From Pseudomonas mangiferae (GTDB lineage: Bacteria; Pseudomonadota; Gammaproteobacteria; Pseudomonadales; Pseudomonadaceae): 64,000 nt of DNA. The notes under the pieces are model-generated. The model did no database searches and was not told the origin of the DNA. It saw nothing but the letters and a program-made list of their open reading frames with translations. The translations under genes were made by a program, and so were the position numbers. Below, one piece after another: positions 24,276-32,886 of this stretch; the first letter of the stretch is position 1; each line of letters opens with the position of its first letter. The stretch lies in assembly GCF_007109405.1 (NCBI RefSeq), contig NZ_VJOY01000004.1, positions 124,001 to 188,000 on the forward strand, read 5' to 3'.

Positions 24276-26864
24276 TCAGGCGGTGGCCGGCTCGACCTTC
24301 TCCTCCGGCTTGGGCAGCGAAGAGAGCAGCGCCATGATCAGCGCCGCCAGGTAGGGCAGGGACTGCACCAGCAGCATCGCCACCCAGAACTTCACGTCGT
24401 TGCTGGGTAGGCCCTGGACGATGGCGATGCCCACCGCCGCGCCCCACAGCAGCAACATGATGAAGACCTCCTCGCGAGCCTCCGCCAGCGCCACCAGGAT
24501 GCCGTGGTTGGAGGCCATCTTCGGCGTGCGGAAGAACGGGATGCTCTTGGTGAAGAAACCGTAGAGCACCGCCTTGGCGATGGTGTGGGACAACGCCAGG
24601 CCCGCCACCGCCGCGCAGAAGGCGTCCTTGAGGTTGACCCCCACCGCGCGCTGGTAGAGGAACACGATCTTGCCCACCTTGAAGAAGAATAGCGCCAGGG
24701 GCGGGATGGCGAAGATCAGCAGCGGCGGGTCGACCCGCTGCGGCACGATGATCATCGCCGCCGACCAGAGCAGGGCGCCGAGGGTGAAGAAGATGTTCAT
24801 GCCGTCGGCGATCCACGGCAGCCAGCCGGCGATGAAGTGGTAGCGCTGGCCCTCGGTGAGCTTGGAGCCCTTACCCATCAGCAGGCTGCGGGCGTGGCCC
24901 TTCATGATCTGGATGGCGCCGTAGGCCCAGCGGAAGCGTTGCTTCTTGAAGTCGATGAAGGTGTCCGGCATCAGGCCCTTGCCGAAGCTGTCGTGGGCGT
25001 AGGCGGCGGAATAGCCCTTCTCGAACACCCGCAGGCCCAGCTCGGCGTCCTCGCAGATGGTCCAGTCGGCCCACTTCAGCTCGTCCATCACGCTGCGCCG
25101 GATCATGGTCATGGTGCCGTGCTGGATGATCGCGTCGCGGTCGTTGCGGGTCACCATGCCGATGTGGAAGAAGCCCTTGTATTCCGAATAGCAGAGCTTC
25201 TTGAACAGGCTTTCCTTGTCGTCCCGGTAATCCTGGGGCGACTGCACCACGGCGATCTGCGGGTCGGCGAAGTGCGGGACCATGTGCTTGAGCCAGTTGC
25301 GGTCGACGCAGTAATCGGAGTCGATCACCGCCACCACCTCGGCGTCCGGCGCGGTGTGGGGCAGGATGTAGTTGAGCGCGCCGCCCTTGAAGCCGTGCAG
25401 CGGCGCCACGTGGAAGAAGCGGAAGCGCGGACCCAATTGCTCGCAGTAGTCGCGCACCGGCTCCCACACCGCGGGGTCCTTGGTGTTGTTGTCGATGATC
25501 AGGACTTCGTAGTCCGGGTAATCCAGGTTGGCCAGGGCGTCGAGGGTCTGCTTCACCATCTCCGGCGGCTCGTTGTAGCAAGGCACGTGAACCGACACCT
25601 TGGGTCGGTAGGAGCTGTCGCCCGCCACCGGCATGAACGGCCGCCGGCGCTTGTGCACCCAGACCACCTCGGCCAGTTCGTGGGCCTCGGTGAGCAGCAC
25701 GATGAACACGCCGAAGGCGCCGATACCCAGCAGGATGCCCACCGTCAGGCTGAACCAGGTGCTGTATTGCTGGCTGTAGTCGTAGCCGATCCACACCAGG
25801 GCGGAGCCGCCGGCGAAGGCCACGAAGGTCAGGAAGGTGCGGCCGCGCTGGCGCAGGGAGCTGCCGTCGATCAGCAGCAGGGTCAGGGCCAGGAGCGCCA
25901 GGACCACCGAGGCGATGGCCAGCAGGCGCCATTGCGGGATGGCCACCACCGGGCCGGTGAAGGCGAACTTCGCCTGGCGGTCCAGGTTGTAGACGCCCCA
26001 GTAGGCGCCTACCGATCCCTCGTCACCGCTCTTCCACGGCTGGTCGAAGGCCTCGATGACGAAGTAGTTGTAGCCCTGAGCGTTGAGCTTGTTGACCAGG
26101 GTCCGCAGGTAGATAGCTTGGTCCGCCTGGGACGCGTCGGCACCGCCGCGCATGCGGCCGTTGCTGGGCCAGCCCACTTCCGAGAGCAGCAGCGGCTTCT
26201 TCGGGAACAGTTTCTTCATGTCCCGCGCCCGGTCCAGCACGAACTGGGTGGACTGCTGCATGGGCACGAATTCCCAGTACGGCAGCACGTGGGCGGCGAT
26301 CAGGTCGGCGTGATCGGCCAGTTCCGGGTATTCCTTCCAGATGTGCCACTGCTCGGAGGTGGTCACCGGCACCTTGACCGCGGCGCGGACCCGGTCCATG
26401 TAGCCGACCAGCTGCTTGGTGGTGACCTCGCGGCGGAACAGCGCCTCGTTGCCCACCGACACCCGCACCACGCTGCGGGAATCGTTGGCGATCTCGATGG
26501 CCTTGGCGATCTCCCGTTCGTTGCGTTCCTCGTCCGGGCTGATCCACACGCCGAGGGTCACCCGCAGGCCGAATTCCTCGGCGATCCGCGGGATGTCGGC
26601 CAGGCTGCCGTCCACGGAATAGGTGCGGATGCTGTCGGTGTGCTTGCTGAGCAGTTCCAGGTCTTCGCGGATCTGCTGGTCGTCGGGGTAGATGCCTCGT
26701 TGCGGGTTCTGACCCTGGCGGAAGGGCGAATAGGAGAAGCCGGAGATCTGTTCCGGCCAGTCGGGCGCGCTGACCGGGCGGTTGTAGAGTGCCCAAAAAC
26801 CGGTGAACAACGCGGCCACCGCCACGAAGACCACCAGGTTGAGTCCTAACTTATGCGTTGGCAT
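24276..26864 (-). CDS. ndvB: NdvB-type glucan synthase: GH17-like domain fused to GT2 glycosyltransferase
   Basis: An 862-residue multi-pass membrane protein. After one N-terminal helix (about 7-27) comes a periplasmic GH17-like domain (about 41-310) with GLRVTLGVWISPDEERNE, VSVGNEALFRREV and LLLSEVGWPS carrying the expected glutamates. Membrane helices follow, then a cytoplasmic GT2 domain with VSVHVPCYNEPPEMV, VIDSDYCVDRNW, the acceptor-site EDAELG and the KQRFRW motif. Further helices end the protein. In P. aeruginosa, NdvB makes cyclic beta-1,3-glucans of the periplasm linked to biofilm antibiotic tolerance. The start fits the family, though no strong ribosome site precedes ATG 26864. Confidence 0.88.
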   Translation of the reverse strand: MPTHKLGLNLVVFVAVAALFTGFWALYNRPVSAPDWPEQISGFSYSPFRQGQNPQRGIYPDDQQIREDLELLSKHTDSIRTYSVDGSLADIPRIAEEFGLRVTLGVWISPDEERNEREIAKAIEIANDSRSVVRVSVGNEALFRREVTTKQLVGYMDRVRAAVKVPVTTSEQWHIWKEYPELADHADLIAAHVLPYWEFVPMQQSTQFVLDRARDMKKLFPKKPLLLSEVGWPSNGRMRGGADASQADQAIYLRTLVNKLNAQGYNYFVIEAFDQPWKSGDEGSVGAYWGVYNLDRQAKFAFTGPVVAIPQWRLLAIASVVLALLALTLLLIDGSSLRQRGRTFLTFVAFAGGSALVWIGYDYSQQYSTWFSLTVGILLGIGAFGVFIVLLTEAHELAEVVWVHKRRRPFMPVAGDSSYRPKVSVHVPCYNEPPEMVKQTLDALANLDYPDYEVLIIDNNTKDPAVWEPVRDYCEQLGPRFRFFHVAPLHGFKGGALNYILPHTAPDAEVVAVIDSDYCVDRNWLKHMVPHFADPQIAVVQSPQDYRDDKESLFKKLCYSEYKGFFHIGMVTRNDRDAIIQHGTMTMIRRSVMDELKWADWTICEDAELGLRVFEKGYSAAYAHDSFGKGLMPDTFIDFKKQRFRWAYGAIQIMKGHARSLLMGKGSKLTEGQRYHFIAGWLPWIADGMNIFFTLGALLWSAAMIIVPQRVDPPLLIFAIPPLALFFFKVGKIVFLYQRAVGVNLKDAFCAAVAGLALSHTIAKAVLYGFFTKSIPFFRTPKMASNHGILVALAEAREEVFIMLLLWGAAVGIAIVQGLPSNDVKFWVAMLLVQSLPYLAALIMALLSSLPKPEEKVEPATA

Positions 26865-27096
26865 AGACGTAAAGGGTTCCGATGCGTGGAACGGGGGAAG
26901 GCCCAGCAGGCTGCCGGACGGCGCGCATGCTACTCCGCGGACCTGTGACTGTATAGGTTCCGCGCCCAGCCGCCGCGGGCGCTGCGGAACCTTGCAGAGT
27001 TTGTCCCTGGCGGCCCGCAGAAGTTCGTCGGCGGCGGGGGTGACCGGGGGGGCGTCTTCCTCAATAATGCGCGCCGGACGGCAGGGGGACGCGCAC

Positions 27097-27912
27097 ATGA
27101 CGAAGGTGGACGAGCAACGGTTCGGCGGCATCGCCCGGCTCTACGGCCAACAGGGCCTGGAGCGGCTGGCGGCGGCCCACGTGGCGGTGGTGGGTATCGG
27201 CGGCGTGGGCTCCTGGGCGGCCGAGGCCCTGGTGCGCTCCGGGGTCGGCGAGCTGTCCCTGTTCGACCTGGACGACGTCTGCGTGAGCAACGTCAACCGC
27301 CAGGCCCACACCCTGGACGGCATGGTGGGGCGGCCCAAGGTGGAGGTCATGGCCGAGCGCCTGGCGGCCATCAACCCGGCCTGCCGCCTGCACCCGGTGG
27401 CGGACTTCGTGACCCGCGAGACCCTCGCCGAGCACATCACCGAACACCTGGACTGCGTGCTGGACTGTATCGACAGCGTGGCCGCCAAGGCGGCGCTGAT
27501 CGCCTGGTGCAAGCGGCGCAAGATCCAGATCGTCACCACCGGCGGCGCCGGCGGGCAGATCGACCCCACCCAGATCCGCGTCACCGACCTGAACAAGACC
27601 TTCAACGATCCCCTGGCCGCCAAGGTGCGCTCCACCCTGCGCCGGGACTATGGTTTTTCCCGCACCCCGGGCCGTCACTACAGCGTGCCCTGCGTGTTCT
27701 CCACCGAGCAACTGCGCTACCCCAGCCCGGAGGGCGGCGTGTGCCAGCAGAAGCAGTTCGTGGGTGACGGCGTGCGCCTGGACTGCGCCGGCGGTTTCGG
27801 CGCGGTGATGATGGTCACCGCCAGCTTCGGCATGGCCGCCGCCGCCAAGGCGGTGGACAAGCTGGTGGCCGGCAGCCGCCGCCCCGCCGAGCGCACGCGA
27901 CCGGACGCCTGA
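27097..27912 (+). CDS. tcdA: tRNA threonylcarbamoyladenosine dehydratase TcdA (CsdL)
   Basis: A 271-residue E1-like enzyme that uses ATP to cyclise t6A37 of tRNA to ct6A. The nucleotide-binding motif is VAVVGIGGVGSWAAEALVRS (about 29-48), followed by DLDDVCVSNVNRQ, IDSVAAKAALI and TTGGAGGQIDPTQI, all family hallmarks, and SVPCVFSTE. AGGGGG precedes ATG 27097. In E. coli the reaction needs the sulfur donors CsdA and CsdE, which lie 1.2 kb downstream here on the other strand. The gene is divergent from ndvB. Confidence 0.93.
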   Translation: MTKVDEQRFGGIARLYGQQGLERLAAAHVAVVGIGGVGSWAAEALVRSGVGELSLFDLDDVCVSNVNRQAHTLDGMVGRPKVEVMAERLAAINPACRLHPVADFVTRETLAEHITEHLDCVLDCIDSVAAKAALIAWCKRRKIQIVTTGGAGGQIDPTQIRVTDLNKTFNDPLAAKVRSTLRRDYGFSRTPGRHYSVPCVFSTEQLRYPSPEGGVCQQKQFVGDGVRLDCAGGFGAVMMVTASFGMAAAAKAVDKLVAGSRRPAERTRPDA

Positions 27913-28043
27913 GCGCTTCTGTCCCCACCCGCGCGGGTAACGGCCCGCGATCATTGCCGCGCACGGTGCGCTGGAGACTGGACCGATCGTGCAGCGCAGG
28001 CCCGCAGCCGGGTGACTCCAAACCGACCCTTGGAAGCGTTGGA

Positions 28044-29033
28044 TCAGGCGTCCGGCGTGGGCTTCTGCTTGCGCGGCTTGGAGGGATTGCGCCGCGGCCC
28101 GCCGCGCGCGGCGATGATCCGGTCGGCCTCCGCGGCCCGGTCCGCCAGGGACGCGGGGGCGCCGTCCAGGCCCAGGTGGCGGGCCAGCTTGCCGGCGTCG
28201 AAGGGCGCCTTGACCTTCATGTCGTTGTCGAAATAGCAGTACAGGTCGCGGTGCTTGCGGGATGGCGGCTTGCGCTCGACGATCAGCCGCGCGTCGTCCA
28301 CCTGGGTGCCTTCGCTCCAGGCCTTCATCCGCCGCGCCCAATCCTTCAGGGCGGCGTCCGTGTAGCCGCTGGCATAGAGCTCTTCCTCGCCGTGCAGGCG
28401 CAGGTAGACGAAGTCGCTGGTCACGTCCTCCTTCAATGGCCACTTGCCGGCGGTGTCGGCCACCACCAGCGCCACGTGGTAGTCCCGCAACAGGTCGACG
28501 AAAGCCCGGTCCTCGAAGCTCTCGTGGCGGATTTCCACCGCGTGGCGCAGCGGGCGGGCTTCGTCGATGGCCAGGTGCTCGCGGCCCTCCATGCGTGCTT
28601 CCCGCTTGCGCGCCAGGTGCAGCGCCTGCTCGGTGTCGTGGGGCAGCTGGCGCAGGAAGGCCTCGAAGCGCTCCGGGTCGAAGCGGAAGGTGGGCGGGAA
28701 CTGCCAGAGCACCGGGCCGAGCTTCTGCTGCAGGCGCAGCACGCCGGAGGCGAAGAAGTTGGCCAGGGGCTTCTCGATGTCCTTCAGGCGGCGGATGTGG
28801 GTGATATAGCGAGGCGCCTTGACGCTGAAGACGAAGTCCTCGGGGGTGTCCTCGTACCAGTTCGCCCAGCTTTCCGGGCGTTGCAGGGAATAGAAGGACC
28901 CGTTGATCTCAATGCTGCCGACCGCCCGCGAGGCATAGTTCAGCTCGTCGGCCTGGCGCAGCTTTTCCGGATAGAACACCCCGCGCCAGGGCTCGTAGCG
29001 CCAGCCGGAGATGCCGATGCGGATGTCTGCCAT
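28044..29033 (-). CDS. DUF72-domain protein
   Basis: A 329-residue protein. It opens with MADIRIGISGWRYEPWRGVF and has SIEINGSFYSLQRPESWANW, FVFSVKAPRYITHIRRLKD and AVEIRHESF, the standard features of the DUF72 TIM-barrel-like family, followed by FVYLRLHG and RDLYCYFDNDMKVKAPFDA. The last 40 residues are basic and disordered (NPSKPRKQKPTPDA). The biochemical role is unknown. It is convergent with tcdA and 65 bases downstream of csdE on the same strand. Confidence 0.85.
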   Translation of the reverse strand: MADIRIGISGWRYEPWRGVFYPEKLRQADELNYASRAVGSIEINGSFYSLQRPESWANWYEDTPEDFVFSVKAPRYITHIRRLKDIEKPLANFFASGVLRLQQKLGPVLWQFPPTFRFDPERFEAFLRQLPHDTEQALHLARKREARMEGREHLAIDEARPLRHAVEIRHESFEDRAFVDLLRDYHVALVVADTAGKWPLKEDVTSDFVYLRLHGEEELYASGYTDAALKDWARRMKAWSEGTQVDDARLIVERKPPSRKHRDLYCYFDNDMKVKAPFDAGKLARHLGLDGAPASLADRAAEADRIIAARGGPRRNPSKPRKQKPTPDA

Positions 29034-29098
29034 GGTCGTCTCGCAGGCGGAGGGGATACAGGGTCCGACTGCACCGCCGGCGACCCGGTTCCGCCGGG

Positions 29099-29575
29099 TC
29101 AGGCTCCTGGCGGGGCGTTCTCCGACGGGCCGGCCCCTGGCGAGCCATCCGTGGCGCGACCGTCCTCGGCGATCAACGCGCGCATGCGCGCCAGCACGGC
29201 GTTCAGGCCGTTGCTGCGGGACGGGCTGAGCTGCCGGGACAGGCCGAGCCGGGCGAACCAGTCGGCCAGGTCCAGGGACGCCAGTTCCGCGGCCGGCAGG
29301 CCGTCGACCCGGGCCAGCAGCAGCGCCAGCAGGCCGCGCAGCAGGCGCGCCTCGCTGGCGGCGCGAAACTGCCAGCCGGCGCCACGGCGCTGTGCCACCA
29401 GCCAGACGGCGCTCTCGCAGCCCCGGACCCGGTGGCGCTCGTCCCGCTCGGCCACGTCCAGCGGCTCCAGGCGTTCGCCCCACTGCATCAGCAGGCGTGC
29501 GCGCTGTTCCCAGCCGGGCTGGTCGGCGAAGGCCTGCAGCGCCGCCTGGGCCGGGGCGGGCAGGGAGTCGCTCAT
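29099..29575 (-). CDS. csdE: SufE-like sulfur acceptor CsdE
   Basis: A 158-residue SufE-family protein. The sulfur-accepting cysteine is Cys53 in VRGCESAVWLV, and the SufE core LMQWGERL and LSPSRSNGLNAVLARMRAL are clear. It takes persulfide sulfur from CsdA. Its ATG overlaps the csdA stop by four bases, so the pair is co-translated. The C-terminal 20 residues are low-complexity. Pairing with a CsdA-type desulfurase and with tcdA nearby favours CsdE over SufE. Confidence 0.87.
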   Translation of the reverse strand: MSDSLPAPAQAALQAFADQPGWEQRARLLMQWGERLEPLDVAERDERHRVRGCESAVWLVAQRRGAGWQFRAASEARLLRGLLALLLARVDGLPAAELASLDLADWFARLGLSRQLSPSRSNGLNAVLARMRALIAEDGRATDGSPGAGPSENAPPGA

Positions 29576-30777
29576 CGCAACAGCTCCAGGGCCCGGTCCA
29601 GGGCCTGGAAGAAGCGCTGCAGGTCGTCGCCGTCGGTGTAGGGCGCCAGGGACACGCGGATCGCACCGTCCAGGCCGAGCCGCCGGTACAGCGGCATGGC
29701 GCAGTGGCTGCCGGCGCGGATGGCGATGCCCTGCTCCCCCAGCAGGTGGGCGAGGTCGGCATGGTGCACGCCGTCGACCCGGAAGCAGGCCAGGGCGGTG
29801 TGGGGCTCGCCCAGCAGGCGTATGCCGTCGCGGCCGGCGAGGCCGGTGAGCAGGGCCGCGTGCAGCGCCGCCTCGTGGTCCGCCAGGGCCAGGGCGTCCA
29901 GGCCGTTCAGGTAGTCCAGGGCGGCGCCCAGGCCGATGACGCCGGCCACCGGCGGGGTACCGGCCTCGAAGCCCATGGGCGCGTCATGGAACAGCGCGTC
30001 CTGGTAGTCCGCCTCGCGCACCATCTCGCCGCCGAACTGCCAGGGGGCCAGGGCCGCCAGGGCCGTCTCGCGGCCGTACAGCACGCCGACCCCCTCGGGG
30101 CCGAACAGCTTGTGGCTGGAGAAGGCATAGAAATCGCACCCCAGGGCGGCCAGGTCGTGGCGGCCATGGACCGCGCCCTGGGCGCCGTCCACCACGCTGA
30201 ACGCGCCCTGCCGCCGGGCCAGGGCGGCCAGCTCGGCCACCGGCTGCCAGCGGCCGAGCACGTTGGACAACTGGCTCACCGCCAGCACCCGGGTGCGCGG
30301 GCCGATCCGCTGGGCGGCGGCTGCCAGGTCGATGTCGCCCCGGTCGTCCAGGGGCAGCACCACCAGCTGTGCGCCGCGGCGTTTCGCCAACTGCTGCCAG
30401 GGCAGCAGGTTGGCGTGATGCTCCAGGGCGCTGACGACGATCTCGTCGCCTGCCCCTACATGCCGCTCCAGCCCGTAGGCCAGGAGGTTGAACGCCTCGG
30501 TGGCGCCACGGGTGAAGACGATCTGCGCCGGGCTGGCGGCGCCGAAGGCCCGCGCCACGCCCAGGCGCGTCGCCTCGAAGGCGCGGGTGGCGCGGTCGGC
30601 GGGCAGGTGCTGGGCGCGGTGTACGTTGGCCGCGCCGTTCAGGTAATAGGCGGACAGGGCCTTCAGCACCGCCCGGGGTTTCTGGGCGGTGGCGGCGTTG
30701 TCCAGGTAGGTCTGGCCCTGGGCGTCGAGGGCGGCCAGGGCCGGGAAGTCGGTTCGCCAGGGCGAGGACAGGGTCAT
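29572..30777 (-). CDS. csdA: Cysteine desulfurase CsdA
   Basis: A 401-residue PLP enzyme of aminotransferase class V, group II. The N-terminus reads TYLDNAATAQKPRAVLKALS; the PLP lysine is Lys223 in SSHKLFGPEG; the catalytic cysteine is Cys359 in RAGSHCAMPLYRR, which is the short-loop form typical of SufS/CsdA. It releases sulfur from cysteine as enzyme persulfide and hands it to CsdE. It lies 49 bases downstream of dapD in the same direction and overlaps csdE, suggesting a dapD-csdA-csdE transcript. Confidence 0.9.
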   Translation of the reverse strand: MTLSSPWRTDFPALAALDAQGQTYLDNAATAQKPRAVLKALSAYYLNGAANVHRAQHLPADRATRAFEATRLGVARAFGAASPAQIVFTRGATEAFNLLAYGLERHVGAGDEIVVSALEHHANLLPWQQLAKRRGAQLVVLPLDDRGDIDLAAAAQRIGPRTRVLAVSQLSNVLGRWQPVAELAALARRQGAFSVVDGAQGAVHGRHDLAALGCDFYAFSSHKLFGPEGVGVLYGRETALAALAPWQFGGEMVREADYQDALFHDAPMGFEAGTPPVAGVIGLGAALDYLNGLDALALADHEAALHAALLTGLAGRDGIRLLGEPHTALACFRVDGVHHADLAHLLGEQGIAIRAGSHCAMPLYRRLGLDGAIRVSLAPYTDGDDLQRFFQALDRALELLR

Positions 30778-30826
30778 GGGGATTCCGGCGCGTCGCGCGG
30801 CGCCCGTCGGGCGCCGGCGGGCTTCG

Positions 30827-31861
30827 TCAGTTGTGCGCGTGCAGCGCGTCGTTCAGTTCGATGGCGGTCTTGTTGGTCTTGCATTCCACCGCGCCGCTTT
30901 GGGAGTTGCGGCGGAACAGCAGGTCCGGCTGGCCGGCCAGGTCGCGGCCCTTGACCACCTTGACCAGGGCGTTCTGCTCGTCCAGCAGAGCCACCTTGGT
31001 GCCGGCGGTGACGTACAGGCCGGCCTCGACGATGTTGCGGTCGCCCAGGGGGATGCCGATGCCGGCGTTGGCGCCGATCAGGCAGCCCTCGCCGACGCTG
31101 ATGACGAGGTTGCCGCCCCCGGACAGGGTGCCCATGGTGGAGCAGCCGCCGCCCAGGTCGGACCCCTTGCCGACGAACACCCCGGCGGAAACCCGGCCCT
31201 CGATCATCCCCGGCCCTTCGGTGCCGGCGTTGAAGTTGACGAAGCCCTCGTGCATCACCGTGGTGCCTTCGCCCACGTAGGCACCCAGGCGGACCCGCGC
31301 GGTGTCGGCGATGCGCACCCCGGCCGGCACCACGTAGTCGGTCATCTTGGGGAATTTGTCCACCGAGATCACTTCCAGCCACTCGCCTTTCAGGCGCGCT
31401 TCCAGCTGGCGCTCGGCGAGCTCGCCCAGGTCGATGGCGCCCTGGCTGGTCCAGGCCACGTTGGGCAGCAGGGGAAAGATGCCGGAGAGGTTGACGCCGT
31501 GGGGCTTCACCAGGCGATGGGACAGCAGGTGCAGCTTGAGGTACGCCTCGGGGGTGGACGCGGGGGCCGCGTCCTCGGCCAGCAGGACCGCCACCAGCGG
31601 CTTGTTGCTTTCCGCCAGGCGGGTCAGCAGCGAGGCCTGGGCCGGCGCCACGTCCCGCAGGGCGGTGGCGAGGCTGGCGGCCTGGGCGGTGCTGAAGGGC
31701 AGGGTGCGGTTGCCCTGGGTCTCGCCGAAGAAGGTCTCCACGGCTTCGGCCAGCTCCGCGGCCGGGTGCAGCAGCGGCTGCGCGTAGAACACTTCGAGCC
31801 AGTGGCCCTGGCGGTTCTGGGTGCCGACGCCGAAGGCAAGGCTGAACAGGGAAGTAGACAT
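30827..31861 (-). CDS. dapD: Tetrahydrodipicolinate N-succinyltransferase
   Basis: A 344-residue enzyme of the lysine/meso-DAP succinylase route, converting tetrahydrodipicolinate and succinyl-CoA to N-succinyl-2-amino-6-oxopimelate. The length matches the long Pseudomonas-type DapD rather than the 274-residue enterobacterial form. The left-handed beta-helix is seen in VRIADTARVRLGAYVGEGTT, GTEGPGMIEGRVSAGVFVGK, LGGGCSTMGTLSGGG and GCLIGANAGIGIPLGDRN. ATG 31861. dapC and dapE are 5 kb and 7 kb away. Confidence 0.95.
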   Translation of the reverse strand: MSTSLFSLAFGVGTQNRQGHWLEVFYAQPLLHPAAELAEAVETFFGETQGNRTLPFSTAQAASLATALRDVAPAQASLLTRLAESNKPLVAVLLAEDAAPASTPEAYLKLHLLSHRLVKPHGVNLSGIFPLLPNVAWTSQGAIDLGELAERQLEARLKGEWLEVISVDKFPKMTDYVVPAGVRIADTARVRLGAYVGEGTTVMHEGFVNFNAGTEGPGMIEGRVSAGVFVGKGSDLGGGCSTMGTLSGGGNLVISVGEGCLIGANAGIGIPLGDRNIVEAGLYVTAGTKVALLDEQNALVKVVKGRDLAGQPDLLFRRNSQSGAVECKTNKTAIELNDALHAHN

Positions 31862-31919
31862 GGAAAAAGGGGCTCCTGTGAAAGGGAGGCGGGCGCCGGG
31901 CGCCGCGCGGAAATAGAGG

Positions 31920-32276
31920 TCAGGCCGAGTGCGCGAGCGCCTCGGCGTAGCGGTCGGGCTTGAAGCCCACCAGGATGCGGCCGTCCAGTTCCAGGACCGG
32001 ACGCTTGATCATCGACGGCTGGGCCAGCATCAGGGCGATGGCCTTGTCCGCGTCGAGGTCGCGCTTCTGCGCCTCGTCCAGCTTGCGGAAGGTGGTGCCG
32101 GCCCGGTTGATCACGGTTTCCCAGCCCTGTTCGTCGCACCAGCGCTGCAGGTGCGCGCGGTCGATGCCAGCGGTCTTGTAGTCGTGGAAGTGGTAGTCGA
32201 CGGCCTGCTCGTCGAGCCAGGCGCGGGCCTTCTTCATGGTGTCGCAGGCCTTGATGCCGTAGAGGGTATAGGTCAT
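31920..32276 (-). CDS. ArsC-family (YffB/Spx-like) reductase-like protein
   Basis: A 118-residue thioredoxin-fold protein. MTYTLYGIKACDTMKKARAW places a single cysteine at residue 11, HFHDYKTAGIDRAHLQRWC follows, and QPSMIKRPVLELDGRILVGF contains the family Arg-Pro. This is the ArsC/Spx superfamily, YffB subgroup, often annotated as arsenate-reductase-like; a true arsenate reductase role is doubtful because no ars genes are present. It lies 58 bases upstream of dapD on the same strand. The ribosome site is weak. Confidence 0.82.
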   Translation of the reverse strand: MTYTLYGIKACDTMKKARAWLDEQAVDYHFHDYKTAGIDRAHLQRWCDEQGWETVINRAGTTFRKLDEAQKRDLDADKAIALMLAQPSMIKRPVLELDGRILVGFKPDRYAEALAHSA

Positions 32277-32479
32277 GGGTGACGAGGGGTCGCGAGGGCT
32301 TCCCCATTCTCCTGCGGAATTCTTGCAAAACGATGGCGGGATTATGCCACGGGTTTCCGGCCCTGCCGCCCCGCGGGCGCGTTCGGACCCCGCGCGCGCC
32401 ACCGCGCCGGCGGACGGAAGGCGGGAACTGCGCGGACCGGGTGGAGCCTGATCCAGTAAGCGCCGAGAGGAGAAAAGCC

Positions 32480-32707
32480 ATGAACGATCTAATGTCCATT
32501 GCCGCGATCACCCTGGCGGGTGCCATCGTCGTGCTCGATCTGTGGGCCATCGTCAGCGTGTTCCGCAGCGACAAGGATGTGAACGTCAAGGCCGTCTGGG
32601 CCTTGGCCATCGCCGTGCTGCCGGTGGTGGGGCTGGTCGCCTGGGGCGTCGCCGGACCCCGTGGCGTGGTCGAGGCCCCTAGCTCGCCCGAGCACAGCAA
32701 GGGCTGA
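32480..32707 (+). CDS. PLDc_N-domain small membrane protein
   Basis: A 75-residue protein with two membrane helices (about 6-27, AITLAGAIVVLDLWAIVSVF, and 39-57, AVWALAIAVLPVVGLVAWGV) and the arrangement found in the phospholipase D N-terminal membrane domain family, which also occurs as free-standing short proteins. The role is unknown. GAGAGGAG precedes ATG 32480. It is monocistronic and followed by strong hairpins. Confidence 0.75.
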   Translation: MNDLMSIAAITLAGAIVVLDLWAIVSVFRSDKDVNVKAVWALAIAVLPVVGLVAWGVAGPRGVVEAPSSPEHSKG

Positions 32708-32741
32708 TCCGGCGGCGTATTCCGCCGCATCCCGTTCCCTC

Positions 32742-32767
32742 CACTGCGCGCCCTTCGGCGCGCAGTG
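32742..32767 (+). terminator. Intrinsic terminator after PLDc_N gene
   Basis: CACTGCGCGCC / GGCGCGCAGTG, an 11-bp stem with a CTTC tetraloop, followed by CCTTTC. A smaller hairpin (CGGCGG / CCGCCG) precedes it at 32710-32727. Confidence 0.75.
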
Positions 32768-32886
32768 CCTTTCAGTCGTCTCTCGTTCACCCTCTGGCGC
32801 GGCCGGACGGCGCCCACTGGTCGTCGACCGGGGCAGCAGGTATCGTCGCCCCTCCGGCCGGCAGATGCCGGCCCAGGGGACCCCAC